A stretch of DNA of 64,000 bases from Galeopsis tetrahit (taxonomy: Eukaryota > Streptophyta > Magnoliopsida > Lamiales > Lamiaceae): positions 65,258,867-65,322,866 of the forward strand of contig OY776130.1 of NCBI GenBank assembly GCA_963675135.1. Reading direction: 5' to 3'. Every line of letters begins with the position of its first letter. The first letter of the stretch is position 1. Below the pieces are notes generated by a model. That model was not told where the DNA came from and ran no database searches. It saw nothing but the letters and a program-made list of their open reading frames with translations. The translations under genes and the position numbers were made by a program. Positions 1-9,388 of the stretch are shown piece by piece.

Positions 1-1648
1 AATGGTGCTGGTGCCTCTGGTGGCTCGGGATCTCACGGGGCCTCCGGGTCACGTAGCCGATCGAGGAAGAGTCGATCGAAACTTAGACCCGAGGCGCCGG
101 CGCCTACACTGCCACAAACACCATTATCGTCGCCTCCGCCATCCATTCCACACCCGTCGCCTGATCAGCCGTCGTCTCATTCGTCTGTCCGGGACCATCC
201 TGTTGTTCCTGCTCGGGATGGCCGGGAGCGCATTTGGGCTACAGATGGAGGAGTGTAAGTAATTAAATACTTTTATTGTTTAATAATTAATTAATTTCGC
301 ACTCGTTTTAATTTATAATGTGTTTTGTTTGTTAATTAATGTCACAGATTGTTACCTGGTAACGAGGTCTCCAGGGCATGCACGATTGCTTTTGGCTCTT
401 TACCGATCTCTGCGGGTGCAATTACCTGGTCGAAGGTCCCAAAACAAAAAAAGTTGGCGTACTTCGAGGAATTTCAGGTAGTAATTAATTACTTAATTAT
501 TTAATTAATGTTTGTTAATTTGTTCAATAATAAACAATTTATTATATGTGCAGTAAAACCACTTGGGATCGGAATATGTACTCAGACCAGGCATTGTTCA
601 AGTATTTCTGTAAATCGGCGCAAGAGCGGTATAAGGATTTAATGTACGAATGGAGAATGGCATGGCGGAGCGATGGGACGACGCAGAGCTTGGGTAAGGA
701 TGATAATGATGTTGTGTTGTGGGATTCATTGACGAGGGAGTGGCTGGATCCTGCGTACATCAGGAAGTGTGAGATTGCTAAGGCCAACCGGAGATCCGAC
801 GTTGGGGGTGGGATGTCCAGGCATCGGACTGGAGCCCGGTCCATCCTTGAGCAGTCGATGGTCATTGTAAGTGTTTATTAATTTTTTAATTAATTTCAAT
901 AAATTTAATTATATATTTAATATATATAATACATAAATTTAATTATTAGGAACGGGATACGGGGCGTGTACCCACTCACTTGGACCGGATGAGCATTGCT
1001 CATCCGTTTAATGCTGATACACAGCAATCCACATACGGGCGCACAACTAACCTCCACGTAAGTAATAAAATTGTTTAATTAAATACATTTTTTATAATTT
1101 ATTCTATTAATTTAAAATTATTAATTATGTAGTTGGAGATGAACCGGAGGATGGCCGAGATCGGAACTCAAGTCGACCCTACTCAAGTCGGAACCAGTAG
1201 TGCCCCTACAGTCGAGGAGGTGGACCGGGCTTATTTGGAAGTTGCCCCCACCACCCGCGGACGAGTTCTGGGCCTTGGTCGTATGAGCGCTGATGTCAGG
1301 TCCGACGCTGGTCCGTCCCATACGGCATCGCAGGGTTCCGTATCTTCCACCCCAACTCCTGATGTGACGATGGCACAATCCAACCATTTCATGCATGTGA
1401 TGCATGTGAATATGGGTCGAGAGATGGGGTGGTCGGACGAGAGGATCAAGGAGGTTTATCAGAGAACCATGCAAGCTCCTCTACTGACGGCGTCTGTTCC
1501 CCCAGGCGCCCCCCCAGCCTCCTCAGCCCCCCAGCCTCCTCAGACTATGTCCCGACCATGCAGCAGGATGATGACATCGATCTGGGTCAGCAGTTCGTTG
1601 GCGACCCTGATATTGATTTGTGGACCTTTGGTCAATGAGTGTCTTTGA
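1..1648 (+). pseudogene. Transposase_24 (Ptta/En/Spm) protein gene, 5'-truncated by window edge, probably decayed
   Basis: Likely exons are 1-254, 348-477, 554-866, 950-1057 and 1133-1648, all with GT-AG borders. The product begins with a Ser/Pro-rich linker and continues into the Transposase_24 core (WDRNMYSDQALFKYF, then WRSDGTTQSLGKDDNDVV and REWLDPAYIRKCE), matching the plant En/Spm accessory transposase family that binds subterminal repeats. Two things argue for decay. The 477/554 junction does not keep the frame (the next codon would be TAA). In the last exon the reading shifts by one base around the C-rich tract 1499-1530: the acidic ending DDDIDLGQQFVGDP typical of the family is in the other frame, stopping at 1638. 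The role is inferred from family knowledge; the true start lies left of the window. Confidence 0.7.
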
Positions 1649-2083
1649 ACAATTTTATTTTTTATTTCTGTTGAACAATTTTATTTTTATGTCTCGTAGA
1701 ACTATTTACTTTTATGTCTTGTAGAACTATTTATTTTTATCTGCATTATTGTTGAACTATTTACTTTTATGTTTAAGTATTAGTTGTTTAATTTTAGTTA
1801 TGTGTGTTTTATGTGTTAAGAATGTGTATATTAATTTTAGTTATGTTTTATGTGTGATTTTGGATGTGATCTGTATTGGATCTTCATTTATGTTTGAATG
1901 TACTCTATTTTTTCATGTTTGTGTTTATGTGAATGTGAATGTGATGGGAGACTCTATGTGATAGATAAACAACATTTTCATTGAAAATTGCCTCGAAGAA
2001 AGGCTGTTGTTGTGGTTACATTACATGCATACACTTAGCATTACATAAACTTAGCAATACATATTAGAGACATAAACTTAGGA
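1649..2083. repeat. AT-rich CACTA interior with degenerate short tandem repeats
   Basis: Between the convergent Transposase_24 and GRF genes. From about 1645 to 1780 a unit of roughly 30 bp built on GAACTATTTACTTTTATG recurs four to five times with drift. From 1780 to 1960 TTATGTGTG-type words recur. Probably shared 3' untranslated and terminator sequence of the two genes; no coding capacity seen. Confidence 0.5.
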
Positions 2084-2524
2084 TTACATCCAACCTATAA
2101 ACTTGAACACATAGGGTAGAACACAGAATACTATGGCCACAATAAGAAAGTTCCTCTGCTTCTTTAGCTCTTCAACTTTTCCAGCTTCAAATCCTAATTC
2201 TGAGGTTAGTTGGTCAGATGTATCCTTATAAATATCCCCAACTAGTTGCGCATGATTCAACTTGTTGTTGAGCTCTTGATTTTCAAGCAAAAGTGAGTCA
2301 ATTCTGCTCACCATGCCCGGAAACATTCCGTGTGAACTCGTTCCTTGTCCGTGAATTTCGCGTTCATCGGCCCAAACAAAAAAGGAGCATCCAGAACCAT
2401 TTAGTGAATCTGGGCAAGTATAAAATAGTCTACCTCTGCTTTTTTCTTGCTTCGACATGCACACACGAGCTTCTTTTTCACAATGGCATACCACAATTTT
2501 CATGGATGTCGAAGATGAAGACAT
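2084..2524 (-). CDS. Small GRF-type zinc-finger protein with C-terminal membrane anchor
   Basis: Single-exon reading frame of 146 codons, antisense to the flanking transposase genes. Residues about 12-55 form a GRF zinc finger: CHC near the start, then GRLFYTC and GCSFFVWADE, giving the C-x-C...C...C pattern. Residues 65-120 look like a coiled coil (leucine and glutamate rich, with IDSLLLENQELNNKLNHAQL). The last 20 or so residues (FLIVAIVFCVLPYVFKFIGW) are hydrophobic and would anchor the tail in a membrane. GRF fingers bind nucleic acid in DNA-repair proteins; short plant versions with coiled coil plus tail anchor are widespread and poorly understood. Its position between the two transposase genes suggests it is element cargo or a captured host gene. 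Function unknown. Confidence 0.7.
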   Translation of the reverse strand: MSSSSTSMKIVVCHCEKEARVCMSKQEKSRGRLFYTCPDSLNGSGCSFFVWADEREIHGQGTSSHGMFPGMVSRIDSLLLENQELNNKLNHAQLVGDIYKDTSDQLTSELGFEAGKVEELKKQRNFLIVAIVFCVLPYVFKFIGWM

Positions 2525-2632
2525 GAGTTTCTGTATTTTTTTATTTTTTGATGTTTGTGAAGAAGTAGGTTGTTTTGAGAGTGGTTGGAGTGTTAAGAAT
2601 GCGCATTTTAATTTTTTTTATACGCGTCTTTT

Positions 2633-2850
2633 ACCGACGGAAAGGTATTCCGTCGGTATAGACACATGTTCAATGCCGACGGATAATTTCCGTCGGCAAT
2701 GTAAATATCGACTGAAATTTGTTCAACGGAATCTGACTGATTTGACATGCATTTGAAATCGTTGGTACCGACTGAAATTATCCGTCGGTATTGACAATAC
2801 CGACGGAATTTAGGCGCGCGATATACCGACGGACTGACATTTCCGTCGGC
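2633..2850. repeat. CCGACGG inverted-motif array (CACTA subterminal type)
   Basis: At least four closely spaced pairs of CCGACGG and CCGTCGG face each other over 5-15 bases (near 2635, 2676, 2780 and 2825), each able to form a short hairpin. The same motif fills the right end at 8869-9310. In En/Spm elements such arrays bind the accessory transposase. Here the array lies just upstream of the TNP2 gene, so it could also serve as that gene's promoter-regulatory region. Confidence 0.8.
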
Positions 2851-3108
2851 ATGTAGTATTGAAAAATGATCCAGAACCTCAAAACACGCGAAAATTTTTG
2901 GAGTGGAGCAAAAAATTAAGGGAAAAATTTGGATTGGAGCGAAAATTTAAGGTATGTTTTTCTATTAATTAAGTGTACATAGTTTAATTTTCAGTGTGTA
3001 ATTTTAATTTGGTGTTTAATTTTTTAGTGTGTAATTTTACTACATAGTTTTTACTTTTAGTGTTTAATTTTTAGTGTGTAATTTTAATTTGGTCAAATTG
3101 TTTAACAG

Positions 3109-6100
3109 ATGGATTTGCCGGATCGTCGGTGGATGTATTGTACTCCTAGGCTCGTTTTAGGAAATGTGAATGTTGAATTTTATGATAAACTCGTGTCATT
3201 TGTTGAATTTGCAAAGCTACACCCACATTACATGTCTGAGGATTGTATTAGGTGTCCGTGTAATGCTAAGAAATGTAAGAATAGATCATTTAAAAGCATT
3301 GATGAAGTCTTATGCCACGTTGTTATGAATGGGTTCGTTGATAATTACTATAATTGGACAAGTCATGGCGAACAACGGTGGCCTTATAATTTTGATCAAG
3401 TCTTGTACTATTACACTACTGCAATTTATGAACAACCAGTACACGTTGAGCATGTCGGCACCAGTAACGATCAAGAGTTTGGGGTGGAAGAACCCGATAT
3501 GTATCAAACAATGGTGATGGAAGCCGGTATGTCAAATATAGAGGAGGAACCAACGGATGAAGCATTTCAGTTTTATGAGATGCTCAAATTAGTCGATCAA
3601 GATTTGTACCCAGGGTGTGATTCTCATTCTCAGTTGTCATTTAATGCTCGACTTATGGCTATCAAGACGGAGAACAAGCTATCTAACAGAGCATATGAGC
3701 AAATGACACAATTATGCAATGAGATTTGTCCTGTCGATAATAAAGTACCTACGACGTTTCATCAGAGCAAACAACTGATAAAGAATATGGGTTTGCCGGT
3801 TGAGAAGATTGATTGTTGTGTGAATGGTTGCATGTTATACTGGGGTGATGACGATAGCGATCTTCTTATGTGTAGAATGTGTGGCCATCCCCGGTACAAA
3901 GAGCCACGACGGAAGGGACCAGGTGGTCAATCGAGCAAGACAAAAAAGAAAGTGCCACATAAGAGGATGTATTATCTTCCTATCATTCCTCGTTTAATGA
4001 GATTGTTTCAATCTAGTGCTACAGCTCAACACATGACGTGGCATGCAAGAAATTCTGAAGATACTGAGGCTGGGGATATGAGACATCCGTCCGACTCTGA
4101 AGCCTGGAAACACCTTGATAACGTGTTTCCAGGATTTGCTTGTGAACCGAGGAATGTGAGATTAGGCTTGAGTACTGATGGTTTTGCACCGTTTGGGAGT
4201 TATGGAAAGAAGTATTCTTTGTGGCCGGTGATACTGACTCCGTATAATCTACCTCCATGGATGTGCATGAAACCTCAAACAATGTTTCTGACTGTATTGG
4301 TGCCTGGTCCGTCGAATCCAAAGCATAAACTTGATGTTTATCTCCAGCCTCTTATTAAAGACTTGATCTTCCTATGGGATAACGGAGTCCAAACGTATGA
4401 TGTTTCTAGGAAACAGAACTTCACGATGCGTGCTGCTTTATTGTGGACCATTAGCGACTTTCCTGCATATGCTATGTTGTCCGGGTGGAGTACAGCCGGA
4501 AAGCAAGCTTGTCCGTATTGTATGGAATATTCTGAAGCTTTCAGTCTCCCGAAGAGTAGAAAAGTTTCATGGTTCGATAATCACCGAAGGTTTTTACCTC
4601 GAGATCATCCATTTCGAAGGAATAAGGTGGACTTCACGAAGAATACAACAGTCACAAACAATCGACCGCCCCTTCGAAATGGTATTTTATACATTTATTT
4701 TAACATGTTTTTTTGGGTTACATTTATTCTAACATTTATTAATCGTACAGGACAAAGTCTGTTACATGAGATTGAGTGGACGGGTTTGAAAAAAACTACG
4801 GAGGAAAATGCAGAAGAACACAACAAAGGAATCCTTGGTAACTGGAAGAAAAAGGGTATTTTTTGGGACTTGCCATATTGGAGTTCACTATTGCTCCGAC
4901 ACAATTTGGATGTCATGCACATTGAGAAGAATGTGTTTGACAATGTGTTTCACACAATCATGAACACAGAAGGCAAGACGAAAGATACTCCAAAGTCCAG
5001 GGAAGAGTTGAACACTATCTGTCGCCGTGATGAGTTGGAACAGGATACCCGTACAGGTAAATATCCAAAGGCTTGCTACACACTAGATAAGGCACAAAAA
5101 CAGGAATTGTGTAGGTGGATTAAAGAGTTAAGATTTCCAGACGGCTACGTGTCAAACATGAGTCGATGCGTAGACACAACAAAAGGCAAAGTTGCAGGGA
5201 TGAAGAGTCATGATTGTCATGTTTTTATGCAGCGCTTGATACCTATTGCGTTTCGAGAATTTCTTCCTCTGAATGTGTGGAGGGCTGTCACTGAATTAAG
5301 TCTCTTTTTTAGAGATTTAACGTCTACAACAATCAAGGTTGATGCTATGAATCGTTTGGAACGAGACATTCCAGTTATTTTGTGTAAGTTGGAACGTTTT
5401 TTCCCACCTAGCTTCTTTGACTCGATGGAACACTTACCTGTTCACTTAGCGTATGAAGCTAGGATTTGTGGTCCAGTGCAGTACAGGTGGATGTACCCAT
5501 TTGAGAGGTGAACAATTCTATTTCTCTCATTTAATTAGTTTTTAGTATAAGGAGCCTTATTTTAATTTGTTAACTATTATAATTTTAGGTATCTCCATAA
5601 CTTGAAGCGGAAGGCTAAACAGAAGGCAAACGTCGAAGCATCGATTGTTAATGCGTATTTGAATGAAGAGGTTGGCATGTTTTGTTCATATTATTTTGAA
5701 GACCATGTCAACACGAGGATCAGGAATGAACCACGTAACTTCGATGGTAGAGGTACGCAACAAGAAGTCGATGGCATGCTCTCTGTATTCAAGTCTAAGG
5801 GGCGACCTATAGGAAAAGCCACTGAACGATATTGGTCAACACACACAGAGGCTGAAATAGCACAAACGTACGTGTTATTGAATTGTGATGAAGTTCAGCC
5901 TTACATTGAGTAAGTATATATTTCATATATTTATCATCTAATTAAATAGCACTAAACGTGCGTCATTTATCATCTAATTGTGTTGTGAATTATTAGGATG
6001 TATACACAAGAACTACGACATGCAGATCAAAACATCTCAGATAGAGACATAGATACTAGTCTTCAACGTCAATTTGCCTGATGGTTCCAACGTTATGTGA

Positions 6101-6932
6101 GTATCATTAATTGAATTTTACGTGAACAAATAATTGTTTTGATTAATGTTAATTTTAACTGTACGTATAGGGACAATCGCACGATTTTCAGAGCCGGTTC
6201 TTACAGGATCTCAGCCAAGGACCAGTACTACGGCGTGTGAGGACTTACAACGGCTATATTGTGAAAGGCTACAGGTTTCATACATCAGAGTATGCATCAA
6301 CAAGAACGACTAACAACAGTGGTGTTTGTCTTAGGGGTGCGAATTACAATGCAGATGCAAGTGATTACTTTGGGGTGTTGCACGAAGTCGTTGAAATTGA
6401 ATATCCGGGATATCCAGTGAAAACCGTAATGTTGTTCAAGTGCCATTGGTTTGACACATCCCCTTTAGGAACCAAAATTCATCCGGAGTACAAGCTTGTG
6501 GATGTTAATTCGAAAAGGAAGTATAGCGGGGATGATCCGTTTGTATTTGCCTCTCAGGTATCTCAAGTCTACTACTGCACGTATCCAGGAGCTGGAAAAC
6601 GTAATAGATCAGAATGGCACGCTGTTTGCAAAGTGAAGGCAAGGTCAATGGTGGAGGTCCCCCAAAAGGAAAACAACGATGAAGATGAACCTCCGTTTCA
6701 AATGGAACAAATAGAGAATCAAACTGAAGTGTTTGCGGGAGATTTTAATCTTTCGGTAGACTTGACGGCTGCAAATCCACAATTGATTGTTATTGAAAAC
6801 GATAGTGGACATGAGGAGGAGGATGAACATGACGAGGGGGAGGATGAAGAAGATGAGGATGAAGAAGATGAGGAGGAAGAGGAAGATGTGGCAAATAATG
6901 AAAATGAAGACGAAGATGAAGATGAATATTAA
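3109..6932 (+). pseudogene. TNP2-type CACTA transposase, one premature stop
   Basis: Five exons fit: 3109-4681, 4751-5507, 5589-5909, 5997-6096 and 6171-6932, with all phases agreeing, giving about 1170 codons. Domain order is typical: transposase-associated domain (residues about 1-80, cysteines and histidines in SEDCIRCPCNAKKC), TNP2 domain (about 230-520, zinc-binding-like CRMCGHPRY, then FAPFGSYGKKYSLWPVIL), DUF4218 (LRHNLDVMHIEKNVFDN onward), DUF4216 (PVKTVMLFKCHWFD) and a strongly acidic tail. The TNP2 protein cuts and joins the element ends. A single in-frame TGA at 6079-6081 in exon 4 breaks the frame where the family usually has an alanine- or serine-like residue before WF. Everything else is open, so loss looks recent. 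Intron 1 (4682-4750) is 69 bp, in frame and stop-free, so it could also be retained. Confidence 0.88.
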
Positions 6933-7082
6933 ATTAATGTAACCTAGCTATTTTATTTTGTACAATTTATAAGATTTCATTATTTATCATTTGGTTATAA
7001 CTTATAATTTAATTATTTATCATTTGGTTATTTTATTAATTAACTTATAATTTAATTATTTATCATTTGGTTATAAAAATCC

Positions 7083-7436
7083 AATGGCGACGGAACATAT
7101 CCATCGCCATTTCCGTCGCTAACGGCAACGAGCCAAAGCCGACCGAAATATCCGTCGCCATTTCCGTCGCTAACGGCAACGAGCAAAAGCCGACCGAAAT
7201 ATCCGTCGCCATTTCCGTCGCTAACGACAACGAGCTAAAGCCGATCGAAATATCCGTCGCCATTTCCGTCGCTAACGGCAACGAGCCAAAGCCGACCAAA
7301 ATATCCGTCGCCATTTCAGTCGCTAACGGCAACGAGCCAAAGCCGACCGAAATATCCGTCGCCATTTCCGTCGCTAACGGCAACGAGCCAAAGCCGACCG
7401 AAATATCCGTCGCCATTTCCGTCGCCATTTTCGAAT
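7083..7436. repeat. 51-bp tandem repeat array
   Basis: About six and a half copies of a 51-bp unit containing CCGTCGCCATTTCCGTCGCT and ACGGCAACGAGCCAAAGCC. Because 51 is divisible by three the unit stays open in several frames on both strands (a 17-residue repeat), which explains the long apparent reading frames here. Copies differ by only a few bases. The motif GTCGCCATTTCCGTCG resembles the subterminal CCGTCGG words, so the array may be an expanded transposase-binding region rather than a gene. Confidence 0.85.
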
Positions 7437-7475
7437 ATAAATGTAACTTTCTCTCATTTCACGCGTATTTTCCAT

Positions 7476-7690
7476 CCCTCTCCCTATGTCTCTCCCTCTC
7501 CCTCTCCCCCACTCCGACCGTCTCCTCCGCCACTCCGACCGTCTCCTCCGCCACTCCGACCGTCTCTCTCTATGTCTCTCCCTCTCCCTCTCCCCCACTC
7601 CGACCGTCTCCTCCGCCACTCCGACCGTCTCTCTCTATGTCTCTCCCTCTCCCTCTCCCCCACTCCGACCGTCTCCTCCGCCACATGCTG
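7476..7690. repeat. CT-rich tandem repeats with a 65-bp higher-order unit
   Basis: TATGTCTCTCCCTCTCCCTC recurs at 7485, 7571 and 7636, each followed by CCCCCACTCCGACCGTCTCC and then by one to three copies of TCCGCCACTCCGACCGTC. The result is two nested periodicities, about 20 bp and 65 (or 86) bp. One strand is a nearly pure pyrimidine tract. The region looks like the 5' leader of a further CACTA transcript; a splice-donor-like GTGAGC follows at 7814. No protein is supported. Confidence 0.75.
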
Positions 7691-8868
7691 CCCCTTGCCC
7701 ACGTTCGCAGCAGCGCCACCCCCTTCTCCGGCCGTCCTCGCTGCGACCGTTCGCCCATCCCCACCGTCCGCGACACCCTACCGTCCCTCCCCGACACGCC
7801 GCCGTCCAAGTCAGGTGAGCACATCCCTTCTTTGTTTTTTTAGTTTTATATTTGGATGTATGGTAGAAGATGAACATGTTCTTTTTGTTTTGATTTGGGA
7901 TTTTTTCTTCTTTCCTATTTTCTACCCAATTATTTATCCATTTTTTAGTATTTTTTTGAAGATATTTTCCAAATATTTGATTCTTTTCTGGAATAATTTT
8001 CGATTCTTTTCCAGTTTTTATGTGTGATTTTTTTTTTTGAAATTTTTTGGGGTAAAGTAAAAAAAAATTAGGGTTTTGAATTTTTTTTGTATTTGTTCGA
8101 AAATTTTATTGTGTCCGATTTCTTTTCTAACATTTAATCTGTTTTTAAAAAAGCTTTGAGGGAACGACTTAAAAAAAAAAATTTATTCTATCCCTTGCAA
8201 ACACAAATTAAAAAGAAAAAAAGAAAAGCTTTAACAAATTTGAATTATTGATTTATTTATTGTATTCTAAATCTCTTATCCAGCATGACCGAAACTATGC
8301 GAGCCTAATGAAGTTACTTGATCTCTGTTGAGGTATGTTCAATTTTTATGATAATTTAATTTATGTTTAAATATATAAAATGACAATTGAATCTTGATTC
8401 TTTGGAATTGATTTTGAAATGGCAGGGATGCAGTCGAGTCAGCGAAGGACAATTTAATATACTCCACGGTACGTATTAATATACTCACATTCTTGTTAAA
8501 TTATTTCTCATATAAGTTTTTGTTAATGTTTACTACGTTGTTTTAATATTTCACAGAGCTTTTTCAAGCATTCTAGTGAGGGGTATAGTTGTCATAATTA
8601 GCAGCAAAATTCTATTTGCTTCTTACTTGATCGATCCTCTGCCAATTCCGGAACACCATTCGATGCCTTAGCACTCTGGTCTACATCATCAAGTTTTTGT
8701 TGTTTGCTCAAGCAAAGGACGACGATTTTGTTTATTCTGTTGGATGTAATGTAGATTTGTGTATTGAATTATTTAAGCAATTTTGATCGTGTATTGAATT
8801 ATTTAAGCAATTTTGATCGGGTCGGATCCCGATCGCAAATAATTTTTTTTTTTAAATTTTTGGTACTT
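7691..8868. other. Non-coding CACTA interior
   Basis: A GC-rich stretch to about 7815 is followed by T-rich, intron-like DNA. No supported coding region. A perfect direct repeat of 30 bp (8761-8790 and 8791-8820, differing only in the last base) borders the start of the right subterminal region. Confidence 0.5.
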
Positions 8869-9310
8869 ACCGACGGACTATTCCGTCGGTTTAGCGTCGG
8901 TAATACCGACGGGCGAGCCGACGGAATATCATTTTTTTTTAAAAAATTTAATACTTACCGACGGAAAATTCCGTCGGTAAATTAAAATAATAAAATTTAA
9001 GTCCAAAATATACCGACGGATCTACCGACGAAAAATTGATTTGGGATCCGTCGGTACAGGCGACCCGGTTTGAAAACTTGGTTTGAAAACGGGTTGGCTT
9101 GACTGCCGACGGAATTGAATCCGTCGGTATAGGCGACCCGGTTTGAAAACGGGTTGGTTTGAATCCGTCGGCATATACCGACGGACGCATATTTTCCGTC
9201 GGTAACCACTACCGACCAATTCATTGACGACGGATAAAATCCGTCGGTAATTCCGTCGGTAAGAGCCAATACCGACTGAATATCCGTCGGCATAACCGTC
9301 GGTAAAACAC
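8869..9310. repeat. Right subterminal CCGACGG/CCGTCGG array of the CACTA element
   Basis: More than fifteen copies of CCGACGG or its complement over 440 bp, most in facing pairs separated by 3-15 bases (8871, 8959, 9012, 9104, 9165, 9228, 9240, 9283 and others). A 70-bp internal duplication repeats the words GCGACCCGGTTTGAAAAC and GGGTTGG (9060-9093 and 9133-9156). These are expected binding sites for the element's accessory transposase. Confidence 0.85.
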
Positions 9311-9388
9311 CTCTTTTTTGTAGTGTCTTAAAACTCAAATATATGCAGTTTCTACATGAAAATAAGCACAGGCCGGTAAATTGTGATC

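Larger units (their letters stand above)
1..9325 (+). mobile_element. CACTA (En/Spm) DNA transposon, right part, left end outside window
   Basis: The right terminus is clear: read on the minus strand from 9325 it begins CACTACAAAAAAGAGGTG, the classic CACTA inverted-repeat start. Inside it lie two arrays of CCGACGG/CCGTCGG motifs (2633-2850 and 8869-9310), a TNP2 transposase gene and a Transposase_24 gene, the two gene types that En/Spm elements carry. No CACTA terminus is visible to the left. Either the element begins before base 1 with an internal motif array, or a shorter element begins near 2610, where the bases before the first CCGACGG weakly resemble the right end. A 3-bp target duplication cannot be tested because the left flank is missing. 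Confidence 0.85.

Noticed and set aside
7083..7436. Regularly spaced repeats that superficially resemble a CRISPR array
   Set aside because: Units are directly adjacent with no unique spacers, in a plant nuclear transposon.
7374..7877. Several overlapping Arg/Gly- or Ser/Pro-rich reading frames on both strands
   Set aside because: They are shadows of the CT-rich and 51-bp tandem repeats; no start context, domain or codon bias supports a protein.
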